64,000 nucleotides of DNA from Chrysopilus asiliformis (taxonomy: Eukaryota; Arthropoda; Insecta; Diptera; Rhagionidae). Position 1 is the stretch's first letter; the number at the start of each line of letters is the position of its first letter. Of this stretch, positions 62,201-63,184 are shown piece by piece. The DNA is taken from NCBI GenBank assembly GCA_964034945.1, contig OZ035960.1, positions 13,153,957 to 13,217,956 of the forward strand, written 5' to 3'. The position numbers and the translations under genes are program-made. The notes beneath the pieces are model-generated. The model saw nothing but the letters and a program-made list of their open reading frames with translations, had not been told where the DNA came from and did no database searches.

Positions 62201-63184
62201 CTACTGCACCGATTTGGATGAAACTTTCAAGGGACCTTACTAGCATAAATGGAGGCGGGAGCATTATTCAGGTTTTGACATTTTTTTGTAATTTTGTAAG
62301 TTTAGTGCGAGGCCATAGGCCAAGAAGTGACTGAGGCCGAATACCGAGAAGAAGTCGAGATAAGTTAAGTTAATATTTTTTTTATTATCAGAAATATTTA
62401 GAATATTTGAGATAACTTGCCCACGCATTAAATATCAATTGAAACAAATTTTTAAAAAAATACAAGTAAACCCAATAGGAATTTTTACAAAAACTCTGTT
62501 TGAAACTATCGTATAGGGCATTTTACGATTCTACTATTAGCAATTGCGGTGTTTTCCCTATTTTTAAAGTGCTTTGATTTCCCATATAAACTTTATGGTA
62601 GGAAAATATTATTTCCAAATTAATGAACAAAACAGATTTATATTCTGGAACAATGAAATTAATGAAAATTTATCATAAAATTAATAACGCCCATCATTTG
62701 TATCGCAATTTTGCTAGAATTCATACATTATAATGAAATCAATAATCCATTTCAATTCTCGTTTTATTTGTTGCAGGTCACAATATGCCACTGTAAGGTA
62801 CATCAGACATACCGCCGATTCTCGACTAGGCATCATCAATTGATACCAATATTCGGTTTCGGACGAAGGTCCAAATCACCGAAATCCCACCGACACTGGC
62901 TAAGTGGTAAGGGTGGCGGTGGCGGTGGTGGTGGTGGTGGCGGCGGCGGCGGCGGAAATGGAAATCTAATCGGAATCAAATCGAATAAAAATCATCTTCC
63001 GGGTTCGGGTGGCAGTACTCAATGCCACAATCATCATATTGGGAATGGTGGGACAACATCATCATTCCATCATCAACACACACACGATCGACCCTTCCAG
63101 CGGCATCTAGCTATGAATTTAGAAAATGACATGTACTACACAGTAGACTTTAGTGATTCCCAACATTCGCCTTTAATACAGTAA
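1532..63184 (+). CDS. wry: Weary/DNER-like EGF-repeat single-pass membrane protein (spliced, 5' end incomplete)
   Basis: Joined exons are 1532-1688, 2000-2272, 23861-23957, 24573-24700, 30235-30377, 42060-42182, 43261-43363, 48720-48901 and 62777-63184. All internal junctions use GT/AG and the phases match, giving 537 residues plus TAA. Counting from 1532, residues 1-73 are the end of a beta-rich domain. The strings GHEHC and GAQC followed by alternating hydrophobics suggest a cupredoxin-like fold (inference). Seven EGF repeats follow (about 74-108, 114-150, 156-190, 193-227, 232-264, 270-302, 309-341), each with six cysteines, then a short acidic/serine stalk. A membrane span lies at about 386-408 and a cytoplasmic tail of about 130 residues ends the protein. 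This order matches Drosophila Weary, described as a Notch-ligand-like protein, and vertebrate DNER. It would act at the cell surface in cell-cell signalling. The assignment rests on recalled family features, not on a search. Other EGF-repeat receptors are possible. Confidence 0.7.
1689..1999 (+). other. Intron 1 (311 bp)
   Basis: Starts GTAAGC and ends TTAATAG. AT-rich; no other feature seen. It joins phase 1 to phase 1. Confidence 0.8.
2000..2272 (+). CDS. wry: Weary-like exon B: EGF repeats 1 and 2
   Basis: Opens with TT completing Val, then [20 protein letters not shown], the last strand of the N-terminal domain. It continues with EGF 1 (cysteines from DNC to SHC, with the unusual doubled CC in YECQCC) and most of EGF 2 ([13 protein letters not shown]). 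It ends CLCPYG with one G before GTAAGT at 2273 (phase 1). A possible N-glycosylation site (NAS) lies in EGF 1. The open frame extends back to an ATG at 1969 inside the intron, but the acceptor at 1998-1999 and the perfect phase match argue that this ATG is not the start. Confidence 0.9.
2424..2490 (+). other. Exon-like island (possible alternative exon)
   Basis: Sixty-seven bases flanked by an acceptor-like TCTATAG and a consensus donor GTAAGT at 2491, less AT-rich than the sequence around it. One frame is open and reads [15 protein letters not shown] with one base left over (phase 1), so it could splice in frame to the exon at 23861. It does not join in frame to the upstream exon B, which would hit a stop. 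It could be an alternative first exon using its internal ATG, or a decayed exon. Confidence 0.3.
2540..2870. repeat. Degenerate dispersed repeat with internal near-duplication
   Basis: Two related stretches (about 2555-2640 and 2660-2745) share the words atcg-ggtcca/ttcag-atcaaaa, a-gcaagga and gatttaaag. They are followed by a run of acaaacaaacagac type. The layout (accgattt-like core plus gacagac-like tail) resembles the R families elsewhere in the window, but it is too diverged to assign. Confidence 0.4.
2972..3243. mobile_element. Miniature inverted-repeat element, family CACTCAG, copy 1
   Basis: Ends are CACTCAGAAAAATG and CATTTTTCTGAGTG. The dinucleotide CA lies on both outer sides. 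The 272-bp body matches, in reverse orientation, the element at 9376-9647 almost base for base. The open frames on both strands here are by-products of the element, since the same frames recur in the second copy. No transposase is encoded. Confidence 0.85.
3389..4634. mobile_element. Inverted-repeat element (about 1.2 kb) carrying a nested element
   Basis: Left end reads TACCCCCCAATTCT with AGAGATATCTTAA further in. Right end is the inverse, with TTAAGAGGCTCTTAT followed by AGAATTGAGGGGATA. Several internal words GTTAAGAGAT/GAGGT repeat, as in a non-coding derivative. A second element (4126-4331) lies inside it. Target duplication is not clear, so the outer limits are approximate. Confidence 0.5.
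4126..4331. mobile_element. Fold-back miniature element with TA duplication
   Basis: Ends CACAGAAAAAAATAATT and the inverse, flanked on both sides by TA (4124-4125 and 4332-4333). Nearly the whole 206 bp is a palindrome: the AACTTCAGTAATATTTACGA word and its complement lie in the two arms. It would form one long hairpin. No coding capacity. Confidence 0.85.
5288..5904. mobile_element. Inverted-repeat element interrupted by a second one
   Basis: Left end CTAAACCCCAATTACG and right end CGTAATTGGGGTTTAG are perfect inverse copies. Beyond them both arms contain CACGCGGTGA-like words (5308 and 5848). The middle is occupied by the element at 5349-5768. No target duplication is certain. Confidence 0.65.
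5349..5768. mobile_element. Miniature element rich in CAGCAACAG, nested (TAA duplication)
   Basis: Ends AGGCTGATTTACAATGCAGC and, inverted, GCTGCATTGTAAATCAGCTT, flanked by TAA on both sides (5346-5348, 5769-5771). A 3-bp TWA duplication is typical of PIF/Harbinger elements. Inner arms carry cagcaacagcaacgtc and its inverse gacgttgctgttgctg. No protein is encoded. Confidence 0.75.
6029..6108. repeat. Short tandem duplication
   Basis: A unit of about 45 bp containing TTTATGTAATTTTA, AGAAAAATAAAAATGAAA is present twice in a row with minor changes. Confidence 0.7.
8988..9774. mobile_element. Inverted-repeat element with a nested CACTCAG element
   Basis: Ends AACCCCCGTTGCACACTTCA and, inverted, TGAAGTGTGCGACGGGGGT, flanked by AATGCT at 8982-8987 and 9775-9780. 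Further inverted words (AGCTATGTGAGCGAG and inverse) continue inwards. The body is non-coding and is interrupted at 9374-9649 by another element. The 6-bp duplication, possibly part of a longer imperfect one, leaves the superfamily open. Confidence 0.7.
9376..9647. mobile_element. Miniature inverted-repeat element, family CACTCAG, copy 2 (nested)
   Basis: Inverse of the copy at 2972-3243 with only a few differences seen by eye, same CACTCAGAAAAATG ends, and a clean TA duplication (9374-9375 and 9648-9649). It sits inside the 8988-9774 element, so it arrived later. Confidence 0.85.
10140..10238. repeat. Tandem repeat, 15-bp unit, split by an element
   Basis: Unit GACTTATCAAGGTTT, with variants such as GAGTTACTAAGGTTT, repeats about five times. 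The array resumes after the inserted element at 10957-10990. Looser relatives of the unit reach back to about 10060, suggesting gradual expansion. Confidence 0.8.
10239..10956. mobile_element. Harbinger-like non-autonomous element, TTA duplication
   Basis: Ends AGCAGCCCTTAGACGTTCAA and, inverted, TTGAACGTCTAGGGGCCGCT, flanked by TTA (10236-10238 and 10957-10959). Removing the 718 bp plus one TTA restores the tandem array. It has internal words CATGCTGTCA repeated in both directions, no transposase, and a second element nested at 10371-10616. Confidence 0.85.
10371..10616. mobile_element. Miniature element nested in the Harbinger-like element
   Basis: Ends GAGGCGTTGAGAGCAAGAGT and, inverted, ACTTTTGCTCTCAACGCCTC. 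The 27-bp inverse repeats continue to GGCCCAA. The 246-bp body is AT-rich and non-coding. No certain target duplication was read. Confidence 0.75.
11060..11340. repeat. Degenerate duplicated repeat, R2-like
   Basis: Two copies of about 160 bp each contain atgattttacataac, ccat-catcaaaatcca and ttggac/ttggat-ca-tc. The same words occur in the R2 family (for example tgattcta and acatcaaaatccgattgg at 50690-50720), so this is probably a diverged R2 relic. Confidence 0.5.
13930..14300 (+). repeat. Dispersed repeat R2, copy 1
   Basis: Starts near aacataacaaaagctataa and ends with tttcaccatacgggtataaa. Internal landmarks are ttcaagtctctagctcaatc, cagacgga tetranucleotide and tacaaacggtaaggcaa. Other copies lie at 49318-49899 (same strand), 50342-50850 and, partly, 60190-60410 (opposite strand). 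It encodes nothing recognisable. Confidence 0.8.
14532..15806 (-). mobile_element. Mariner element, near full length
   Basis: Ends read CGAGGGCAGTCCAATAAGTA and, inverted, TACTTATCGGACTGCCCTCG, each flanked by TA (14530-14531, 15807-15808). Length is 1275 bp, within the usual mariner range. The inverted repeats continue to AGGCT for about 28 bp with few mismatches. One transposase gene fills it on the minus strand. The element lies in intron 2 of the host gene, antisense to it. Confidence 0.95.
14636..15661 (-). CDS. Mariner transposase, C-terminus cut by a TAG codon
   Basis: Cut-and-paste transposase (D,D34D). The translated frame has 341 residues; the natural start is probably the internal Met at residue 12 (MEKEQYRSV), where mariner proteins usually begin. 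A DNA-binding helix-turn-helix region (about 15-125) is followed by WVPRLLTP (mariner WVPHEL-type motif, 125-132). The catalytic acids are D164 (VTVDETWIH), D258 (HHDNAPAH) and D293 (YSPDLAPCD), the last two with 34 residues between. Two defects are seen. Near residue 93 the text [13 protein letters not shown] lacks about five residues that relatives usually carry. TAG at 14636-14638 stops the frame 13 codons before the expected end, after which [13 protein letters not shown] and TAA follow in frame. Activity is doubtful. Confidence 0.93.
   Translation of the reverse strand: MEAGVSADFRKMEKEQYRSVIRFLFLEGKSRSEIKERLDAVYGDSSPSMATVKNWCNEFQRGRTSVFDEPRPGATKTATTEDNITKIHDLILKLREIAETIGISKDRVGHILHEILGMRKLSARWVPRLLTPDHKRNRETTSQQCLTLFKHNPKEFLRRFVTVDETWIHWYTPETREQSKQWILPGERASKKAQTVLSAGKVMATVFWDSQGVIYIDYLEKGKTITGLYYTELLGRFDAELQKKRPHLAKKKVLFHHDNAPAHTSAVATAKLVELGYELLPHPPYSPDLAPCDFLLFPNLKKSLAGQKFESNEEVIAATEAYFADLEKMYFSDGLKKLEHR
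17839..18959. mobile_element. Inverted-repeat element of about 1.1 kb
   Basis: Left AGGTGCCGATGC and ATGAGAGTAAATACGCC, right the inverse GGCATTTACTCTCAT and ATCGGCACCT. Both arms also hold CTCGAGAG, CTGTCCATTTG and GCGAGTTTC-type words in inverse order. The centre (about 18360-18440) has more GAGCTACT/GAGAGTT words. The ORFs inside are short and unrecognised. No target duplication was read. Confidence 0.65.
21395..21790 (+). repeat. Dispersed repeat R3, copy 1
   Basis: Begins ATATAAAAATGAGTTGGTGT and a CTGT microsatellite. Two related blocks follow, each with ACCGATTG-CTTGAAATTTG or ACCGATTGGCCTGAAATTTG, and CAACATAG plus AAAAGTAGC. The 3' end departs from the other copies into a CGCAGCCCCTAGTTTCAAAT unit present twice (21770-21835). 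Copies at 44417-44700 (inverse) and 56217-56715 confirm it as a family. Confidence 0.75.
22225..22305 (-). repeat. tRNA-like SINE fragment
   Basis: On the minus strand a box-A-like TGGCTGGGAAGG is followed about 40 bases later by a box-B-like GTTTCGAGTCC, the layout of an internal Pol III promoter. The arms do not fold into a full tRNA cloverleaf by eye, so a tRNA-derived SINE relic is more likely than a gene. Confidence 0.4.
22885..23510 (-). repeat. Dispersed repeat R1, copy 1
   Basis: Read on the plus strand it runs GGGGAAAGTATTG, TCTGATCAGTACGAAATCCG, a GTCTGTCTGT block, CTCGAGAACACGTCGACC, GCGACTTGAAATTTTTGG, then repeated segments ending in TTCTCAAGATAT/TCGATATAT and tails. It ends in TATTGCAGAGAAAAGTTTTA. 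The same order, inverted or direct, is seen at 30765-31440, 48985-50165 and 54840-55500. Confidence 0.8.
23861..23957 (+). CDS. wry: Weary-like exon C: end of EGF 2 and first part of EGF 3
   Basis: Acceptor TTTTAG, then GT completing Gly, [18 protein letters not shown] and [12 protein letters not shown], ending CG before donor GTATGT at 23958 (phase 2; Arg is completed by the next exon). An N-glycosylation sequon (NST) lies in EGF 3. Confidence 0.93.
23958..24572 (+). other. Intron 3 (615 bp)
   Basis: GTATGT to CCAAACAG. A short GT microsatellite (about 24337-24352) is the only feature seen. Confidence 0.85.
24573..24700 (+). CDS. wry: Weary-like exon D: end of EGF 3 and most of EGF 4
   Basis: A completes CGA (Arg), then [34 protein letters not shown] and CFCQPG with one G before GTGGGT at 24701 (phase 1). 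EGF 4 is compact: only VHGI lies between its second and third cysteines. Confidence 0.93.
26585..26945. repeat. Minisatellite, 155-bp period
   Basis: The word GTTTGGATATTTGAAGAAA starts at about 26619, 26774 and 26929, exactly 155 bases apart each time. Each unit has two related halves, one with CTAACACGTTTGG and one with CTAACACGATCAGAAG, so the period itself arose from a duplication. About 2.3 units are present. The open frame on the minus strand is a by-product. Confidence 0.85.
27024..27908 (+). pseudogene. DD41D (rosa-like) mariner-family transposase, broken
   Basis: Starts [15 protein letters not shown] at 27024, then is interrupted by a 165-bp inserted element. It resumes at about 27235 with [28 protein letters not shown] and SIRRRSQG, the usual helix-turn-helix half. 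Next it jumps at about 27486 directly to [12 protein letters not shown], so the middle of the gene, including the first catalytic acid, is deleted. The last part (27510-27908) is open: second acid in [10 protein letters not shown], third in [15 protein letters not shown] with 41 residues between, ending EIIFKH and TAA. The 41-residue spacing is characteristic of the rosa-like branch. Terminal repeats were not found. Confidence 0.85.
27070..27234. mobile_element. Miniature element inserted in the transposase relic
   Basis: Ends ACACGGCCCTTACATGCG and, inverted, CGTGTATAGGCCGGGT with CTGTAGAGCTGACACAG/CTGTGCTACTGACAG further in. TA lies on both sides (27068-27069, 27235-27236). Its removal approximately rejoins the transposase text VET and YFQ, with one base unaccounted for. 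Confidence 0.75.
28048..28391. mobile_element. GC-rich miniature element, TTA duplication, copy 1
   Basis: Ends TGGTTCAATCACAATGAAGG and, inverted, CCTTCACTGTGGTTGAACCA, flanked by TTA (28045-28047 and 28392-28394). Arms are made of GGCGGCAAGCGGCAGC-type words, far richer in G+C than the intron. The 3-bp TTA fits PIF/Harbinger. A truncated, inverted copy lies at 46503-46881. Confidence 0.85.
30235..30377 (+). CDS. wry: Weary-like exon E: end of EGF 4 and EGF 5
   Basis: GA completes Gly, then [34 protein letters not shown] and [12 protein letters not shown]. Ends in phase 0 before GTAAGC at 30378. EGF 5 has a regular NE-C start, compatible with calcium binding. Confidence 0.93.
30765..31440 (+). 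repeat. Dispersed repeat R1, copy 2, with expanded GACA microsatellite
   Basis: Same order of landmarks as the other R1 copies but inverted relative to 22885-23510: GATCAACACAAAACTTTCCT, GGAGGTACCCGTTATAG, TTCAAGTCGCTAGGTCAACG, then about 240 bp of GACAGACAGACC-type repeat (31080-31310) and GATTTCGTACTGATCAGAAA. The long open frames of PTDR and SVCL repeats on both strands come only from the microsatellite. Confidence 0.85.
31799..31935. repeat. Two short tandem repeats
   Basis: CTTCTGTCAAATGTTTGCCC occurs three times (22-bp period, 31799-31860), followed by several CCAAGGAGGTCTTT units (about 31885-31940). Confidence 0.85.
32029..33764 (-). repeat. 3' LTR
   Basis: 1736 bp, ends TGTAATG and CATTACA as perfect inverse repeats. 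It matches the other LTR apart from a couple of substitutions noticed (for example G/A in TACCAT[G/A]AAAATCC) and T-run length changes. It contains a GCTGCCGCTGCTCTAC-type low-complexity block (32920-33090) and a tRNA-like GGGTTCGAGCC word near 32448. Confidence 0.97.
33834..33878 (-). other. tRNA-Lys 3'-half look-alike inside the retrotransposon
   Basis: On the element's sense strand this reads CTTATCTCAGGGTCATGGGT then CGAGCCCCACATTGGGCGTT. That is close to the anticodon-to-acceptor half of insect tRNA-Lys(CUU), with about four to five differences and one base lost in the T loop. It ends GTTA where the tRNA would have GCCA. It lies 70 bp from the 3' LTR, between pol and the LTR. The element's primer site is complementary to the same tRNA. 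The tRNA comparison is from memory of the family sequence. Confidence 0.6.
34026..37181 (-). CDS. pol: Pol polyprotein: protease, reverse transcriptase, RNase H, integrase
   Basis: No stop over 1051 residues from the TTG at 37179-37181. The frame really stays open up to 37436, overlapping gag in the -1 frame, so no start codon of its own is needed. Protease active site VDTGAS is at residues 58-63. Reverse transcriptase has CLDSRRVN at about 256-263, the MPFGL motif near 326 and the catalytic YLDD at 359-362. RNase H begins with QTDASS at about 507. Integrase zinc ligands are H710, H717, C747 and C750, and its catalytic triad is D780, D840, E875 (35 apart). A basic C-terminal tail ends in [10 protein letters not shown]. 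All catalytic residues are present, which with near-identical LTRs points to recent activity. Confidence 0.95.
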   Translation of the reverse strand: MAEITIKKKKRSSVRLKQWFKTIHEIKKNVLSSIISVQGDNRPYAQVQINGKSMTGLVDTGASISCLGLGSLEILNELGLKLHKMNSSIKTADGSSQDIKGYISVSITYGKITKKQIFYIIPGLSQPLYLGIDFCRLFNIFPNISSLEIEPPSVKIEDLNIHNLCEEDHKRLQMVVAQFPSCEVLGLGKTTIEEHLIDVGEATPVKQKHYPVSPAIQKLIYEELDRMLSLGVIEESHSAWSSPVVLVRKPGKNRLCLDSRRVNRVTIKDAYPLPHIDGHLSRLHDTRFISAIDLKDAFWQVPLAESSRDKTAFTVPGRPLYQFTVMPFGLCNSGQRLCRLMDKVLKLLPTSMREFVFVYLDDLLIISQDFDTHLSVLKEVARCLRLAELTINMAKSKFCMKQIKYLGFVVGDGCLKTDPAKVSAIADFPVPKTVKQVRRFLGMSGWYRRFIANYADLAAPITDSLKKSSGNFHWSEEAQQSFDKLKTALITAPVLVNPDYSRPFIIQTDASSTGIGCVLCQNDLEGQEKPIAYVSQKLNSAQRNYSITELECFAAVLGVKKFRPYVEGHPFTIVTDHASLKWLMNQKDLSGRLARWSLKLQAFDFEIEHRRGSENVVPDALSRVYAEEIELQESLDIDVDLSSPCFSSEEYNELKSTVLNNQDRLPDLCVSDGFVYKLTNPRSGCEVQEDLAWKLWVPTELTTNLIRQAHESPLASHGGISKTLYRHRHRYFWPNMVTQLRNFVRNCDTCKETKAPNQILRPLMGQPATTSRPFEKLYVDLMGPYPQSTNGNTVLLIVLDQFSKFVWLKPLRRGTAKQIIPMLEKEIFQIFGVPNQIVSDNGSQFVSKEFASFLGRYGICHIKTAIYSPQANASERVNRSILAAIRAFLKDDQRKWDSNISNIACALRSTIHQSIGVSPYFAVFGNHMITHGSTYPLIKKLENLNQVDIVVLNPSDKLQLIRDKISAKLQEAYRQNKSTYDLRARVIVYQPGQELFRRNFIQSNAALRFNAKLAKKFIKCRIRKRIGNSLYEVEDLAGKFIGRYHAKDLRT
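37361..38863 (-). CDS. gag: Gag protein with CCHC knuckle and a four-cysteine ribbon
   Basis: Five hundred residues from [11 protein letters not shown]. An N-terminal polar region with a glutamine/leucine-rich coiled-coil-like stretch (about 93-115) precedes a capsid-like region (about 225-400) with [19 protein letters not shown] retroviral-type zinc knuckle [14 protein letters not shown] (CX2CX4HX4C) starts at about residue 437. It is followed directly by [17 protein letters not shown], a CX2CX9CX2C pattern without histidine. Gag would package element RNA. It ends 180 nt before the first possible pol start codon, but overlaps the pol open frame by 76 nt. Confidence 0.93.
   Translation of the reverse strand: MLPRTPVSMHQVSNQEFEPNSRGNCERQTRINMDSLEDPLTATPPRFVDSNNPNNLSQAAENMLDYNSPHDYVIRRARLNSVTPIRDPDINIISEKDQEIQQLRLQLAMLQNNTNLRTTSNLADTRNSLLSTESPFYGFPSSDRNNPLRHSNQNSQMPEEQIPLTSDTNQNNDALNLSKLSKEVQYLSQALLNLQNQQPNFPDRNEYRIPSSFRNELPHRPSSPVRRWSLKFDGTSQNLSVNDFVFRLETLRDRDRLPNDYIVKNFHRFLAGRADSWYWSYLRTHRILDWESLKSAVLNQFRHMETDYELLSVIMSRKQAVRESIEDFVFEIRNLHIQMRNPIPERHLVDILRKSIKPQIANMIFSSPIDNLDHFKDICRRAERQLLSCDSYFVSKSNTNTRNVHSLDLPSAEFDLDNQEVAEINNRQNANQIKWKCWNCDQFGHGFFDCPDPTPRVFCYTCGAKNVRKPECTKCNPVNSQTNLRTSGAQRLSNSHPDRR
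38864..39682 (-). other. Retrotransposon 5' untranslated leader
   Basis: About 820 bp between the 5' LTR and gag ATG, AT-rich, no open frame of note. It carries the primer binding site next to the LTR. Confidence 0.85.
39655..39671 (-). promoter_or_regulatory. Primer binding site, tRNA-Lys type
   Basis: Sense strand reads TGGCGCCCAACGTTGGC. The first 13 bases are complementary to the 3' end of tRNA-Lys; the rest diverge. It begins 11 bases inside the 5' LTR edge, further than the usual few bases. Confidence 0.8.
39683..41417 (-). repeat. 5' LTR
   Basis: 1735 bp, same TGTAATG/CATTACA ends as the partner at 32029-33764, followed by host TGAT. Transcription of the element would start in this copy and run leftwards. 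Confidence 0.97.
42060..42182 (+). CDS. wry: Weary-like exon F: EGF 6
   Basis: Phase 0 on both sides, 41 codons: [41 protein letters not shown]. One exon equals one EGF module here. Acceptor TTGAATTTAG, donor GTAAGT at 42183. Confidence 0.93.
42183..43260 (+). other. Intron 6 (1.1 kb)
   Basis: GTAAGT to TGCCTTTCAG. No feature recognised; a very small extra exon cannot be excluded because both flanks are phase 0. Confidence 0.75.
43261..43363 (+). CDS. wry: Weary-like exon G: EGF 7
   Basis: [34 protein letters not shown], then one G before GTAATT at 43364 (phase 1). This is the last EGF before the membrane stalk. Confidence 0.93.
44164..44343. mobile_element. Harbinger-like miniature element, TTA duplication
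   Basis: Ends AGGCCTGTGTCCAAATGGAA and, inverted, TTCCATGTGGACACAGGCCT, flanked by TTA (44161-44163, 44344-44346). The 180-bp body is built of AACTTCTGGAAGTT words in both directions and would fold into a hairpin. Confidence 0.88.
44417..44700 (-). repeat. Dispersed repeat R3, copy 2
   Basis: Inverse of the R3 copy at 56217-56715: starts ACTAGCTTGCATACCCGTCG, then GGTCTATGTTGGA, AGGCCAATCGG and TTTCCCCGCGAAAGGGTAAC. The distal block with the CTGT microsatellite is missing. Confidence 0.8.
46255..46400 (+). repeat. Fragment of dispersed repeat R1
   Basis: Contains AAATTCATTTTTTCCCAAAA, GGGAGGTACCCGTTAT and AAAAGTCGATAGAAAACTA, as in the middle of the complete R1 copies. Confidence 0.65.
46503..46881. 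mobile_element. GC-rich miniature element, copy 2 (left end lost)
   Basis: Inverted relative to the copy at 28048-28391. The right end GTGGTTGAACCA followed by TTA is complete; the left terminal repeat is cut off after CAGGCGGAATTTTTTTTGCA. The word ACCACCACATTCGGCGCCAC is duplicated inside (about 46640 and 46695). Confidence 0.8.
46884..46930 (+). repeat. tRNA 3'-half-like fragment
   Basis: GTGGGTTTGAATCTCGC forms a T-arm-like hairpin (five pairs with wobbles) followed by CTGCGGCA, as in an acceptor strand. The preceding GATCCGGAGGTT resembles the anticodon-stem end of an arginine tRNA. The 5' half is absent. Probably a SINE or tRNA-fragment relic. Confidence 0.4.
48720..48901 (+). CDS. wry: Weary-like exon H: stalk and membrane span
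   Basis: AT completes Asp, then [13 protein letters not shown], a serine/threonine and acid-rich stalk, and [19 protein letters not shown] with IVAVV. Ends phase 0 before GTAAGT at 48902. The hydrophobic run continues into the next exon (VTICHC), so the splice site lies inside the membrane span. Confidence 0.93.
48985..50165 (+). repeat. Dispersed repeat R1, copy 3, interrupted by R2
   Basis: R1 landmarks GATCAACACAAAACTTTCCT (49014) and GGAGGTACCCGTTATAACTA (49910) to GCCTGAAACGAATTTCG (50080) are separated by a full R2 unit at 49318-49899. R1 text continues on both sides of it. Confidence 0.8.
49318..49899 (+). repeat. Dispersed repeat R2, copy 2 (most complete), nested in R1
   Basis: AACATAACAAAAGCTATAAT to CACCATACGGGTATAAAAA with a GACAGACA microsatellite at about 49707-49765. 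It also carries ACCCGTATGGTGATATTCG near its 5' end. Confidence 0.8.
50342..50850 (-). repeat. Dispersed repeat R2, copy 3
   Basis: Inverse of copy 2: begins TACCCGTATGATGAAACCAA, has CGTCCGTCCGTCTGTGGCGC, and ends in GCAATTATAGCTTTTGTTAT. Together with copy 2 it makes an inverted pair less than 1 kb apart. Confidence 0.85.
51551..51612 (+). pseudogene. N-terminal scrap of a mariner-family transposase
   Basis: One frame reads [18 protein letters not shown] before it is lost. This is the typical first helix of insect mariner-like transposases. Nothing of the rest is nearby. Confidence 0.55.
53037..53321 (-). other. Possible antisense terminal exon, unrecognised protein
   Basis: On the minus strand, after an acceptor-like ACTCACTTAG, about 94 codons are open to TAA at 53037-53039. 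They begin [20 protein letters not shown] and include [17 protein letters not shown] and [16 protein letters not shown]. The stretch is less AT-rich than the intron and cysteine-rich. No ATG start is well placed and no family is recognised, so this could equally be chance or an old repeat. Confidence 0.25.
54369..54572. repeat. Fold-back repeat with ATGGCGGATCCAATATGGCG arms
   Basis: GCTGATTACGAATCTGAAGT, AAAATGGCGGATCCAATATG and GCGGTCAAAAAAGATAAAAT occur on the left. Their near-perfect inverses follow after a spacer of about 30 bp. No coding capacity. Known insect repeats share the AAATGGCGGATCCAATATGG word. Confidence 0.8.
54840..55500 (-). repeat. Dispersed repeat R1, copy 4
   Basis: GGGGAAAGTATTGAATTCAT, TTTCTGATCAGTAAGAAATC, CTCGAGAACGCATTGACC, then several diverged repeats of a unit containing GTTTATACGTATCTC and CTAGATATTTGAAAAA. 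It ends TATTGCAAAGGAAAGTTTTA. Same orientation as 22885-23510. Confidence 0.8.
55698..56019. mobile_element. Pogo-like miniature element
   Basis: Ends ATCCCCGGATAACTGCACAT and, inverted, TTGTGCACTTATCCGGGGGAA, flanked by TA (55696-55697, 56020-56021). No transposase. The AT-rich centre shows a further TTATCCGAAA word. Confidence 0.65.
56120..56217. mobile_element. Very short pogo/Tigger-like fold-back
   Basis: Left AGTAGAATCCCGATAATTCG, right the inverse CGAATTATCGGGATTCTACT. The left arm has a second CCCGATAATTCGTA copy. The CAGTAGAATCCCG type of end is typical of the pogo/Tigger group. Confidence 0.65.
56217..56715 (+). repeat. Dispersed repeat R3, copy 3 (most complete)
   Basis: ATATGAAAATGAGTTGGTGT, CTGT microsatellite, three tandem blocks each with ACCGATTG-C-TGAAATTTG-like text and CAACATAGACC, ending AGCAACGACGGGTATGCAAG. 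Open frames on both strands come from the block structure and contain no known domain. Confidence 0.8.
56723..57288 (+). mobile_element. Internally deleted mariner-family element
   Basis: Ends CAGGATGGGCCAGAATAGAC and, inverted, GTCTATTCTGGCCCACCCTG, flanked by TA (56721-56722, 57289-57290). It keeps the start and end of a transposase gene. Confidence 0.9.
56834..57168 (+). pseudogene. Deleted transposase (start and C-terminal third only)
   Basis: MDLYTIEQR at 56834 runs in one frame into sequence that belongs to the end of the protein in another frame. From about 56881 that frame reads [34 protein letters not shown], with the third catalytic acid, and ends [12 protein letters not shown] and TAA. 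Everything between is missing, so it cannot be functional. Confidence 0.85.
57289..57555 (+). repeat. Dispersed repeat with CTGT start, R3-style but different
   Basis: TATATAAAAATGGATGTTTA, CTCTCTGTCTGTT, ACTGGACCGATTTTTACGCG, ending AAGCTGGCAACGAATGGTCT and GCTAGTA. The overall plan is as in R3, but the body is unrelated. Confidence 0.55.
60190..60410 (-). repeat. Fragment of R2 with CCGT/CTGT microsatellite
   Basis: GTCCGTCTGTCCGTCTGT block, GTGGCGCGGATTGCAGGCGC, GAAATTTTGCGCAGATTCG, a G run of about eleven, then GATTGGCAATTATACC. Same strand as 50342-50850, with the centre lost. Confidence 0.75.
60413..60530. repeat. Satellite array, 11-bp unit TCTGTCTGTCG
   Basis: About nine to ten perfect copies. 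Because 11 is not a multiple of 3, all frames on one strand cycle and stay open, which explains the [11 protein letters not shown] and [11 protein letters not shown] proteins. Confidence 0.93.
60602..60906. mobile_element. Long fold-back element with TA duplication
   Basis: Ends ATGCTACATTTACACGAATG and its perfect inverse, flanked by TA (60600-60601, 60907-60908). The arms match for about 65 bases. A second palindrome around 60690-60755 (AACGCAATATTAGTTATGAC and inverse) sits inside, so the whole 305 bp can fold. Non-coding. Confidence 0.88.
62140..62345 (+). repeat. CTGT-type dispersed repeat, diverged
   Basis: GTGCATCTGTTTGTCAGTCT, GCACCGATTTGGATGAAACT and AGGGACCTTACTAGCATAAA recall the R3-like plan. 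No second copy is in the window. Confidence 0.35.
62777..63184 (+). CDS. wry: Weary-like exon I: end of membrane span, cytoplasmic tail, stop
   Basis: Acceptor TTTGTTGCAG, then [20 protein letters not shown], a basic membrane-proximal stretch typical of a cytoplasmic stop-transfer region, [15 protein letters not shown], a run of 15 glycines (62912-62956), histidine-rich text and the acidic end [16 protein letters not shown] with TAA. YYTV fits a tyrosine-based sorting signal (YxxhydrophobicF-like), as known for DNER tails. Confidence 0.92.
   Translation, partial: VTICHCKVHQTYRRFSTRHHQLIPIFGFGRRSKSPKSHRHWLSGKGGGGGGGGGGGGGGGNGNLIGIKSNKNHLPGSGGSTQCHNHHIGNGGTTSSFHHQHTHDRPFQRHLAMNLENDMYYTVDFSDSQHSPLIQ

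Larger units (their letters stand above)
48902..62776 (+). other. Intron 8 (13.9 kb)
   Basis: GTAAGT to TTTGTTGCAG. Repeat-rich on both sides. Stretches without a recognised feature are 50870-51540, 51620-53030, 53320-54360, 57560-60180 and 60910-62140. A C run lies at about 61494-61507. Confidence 0.85.
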
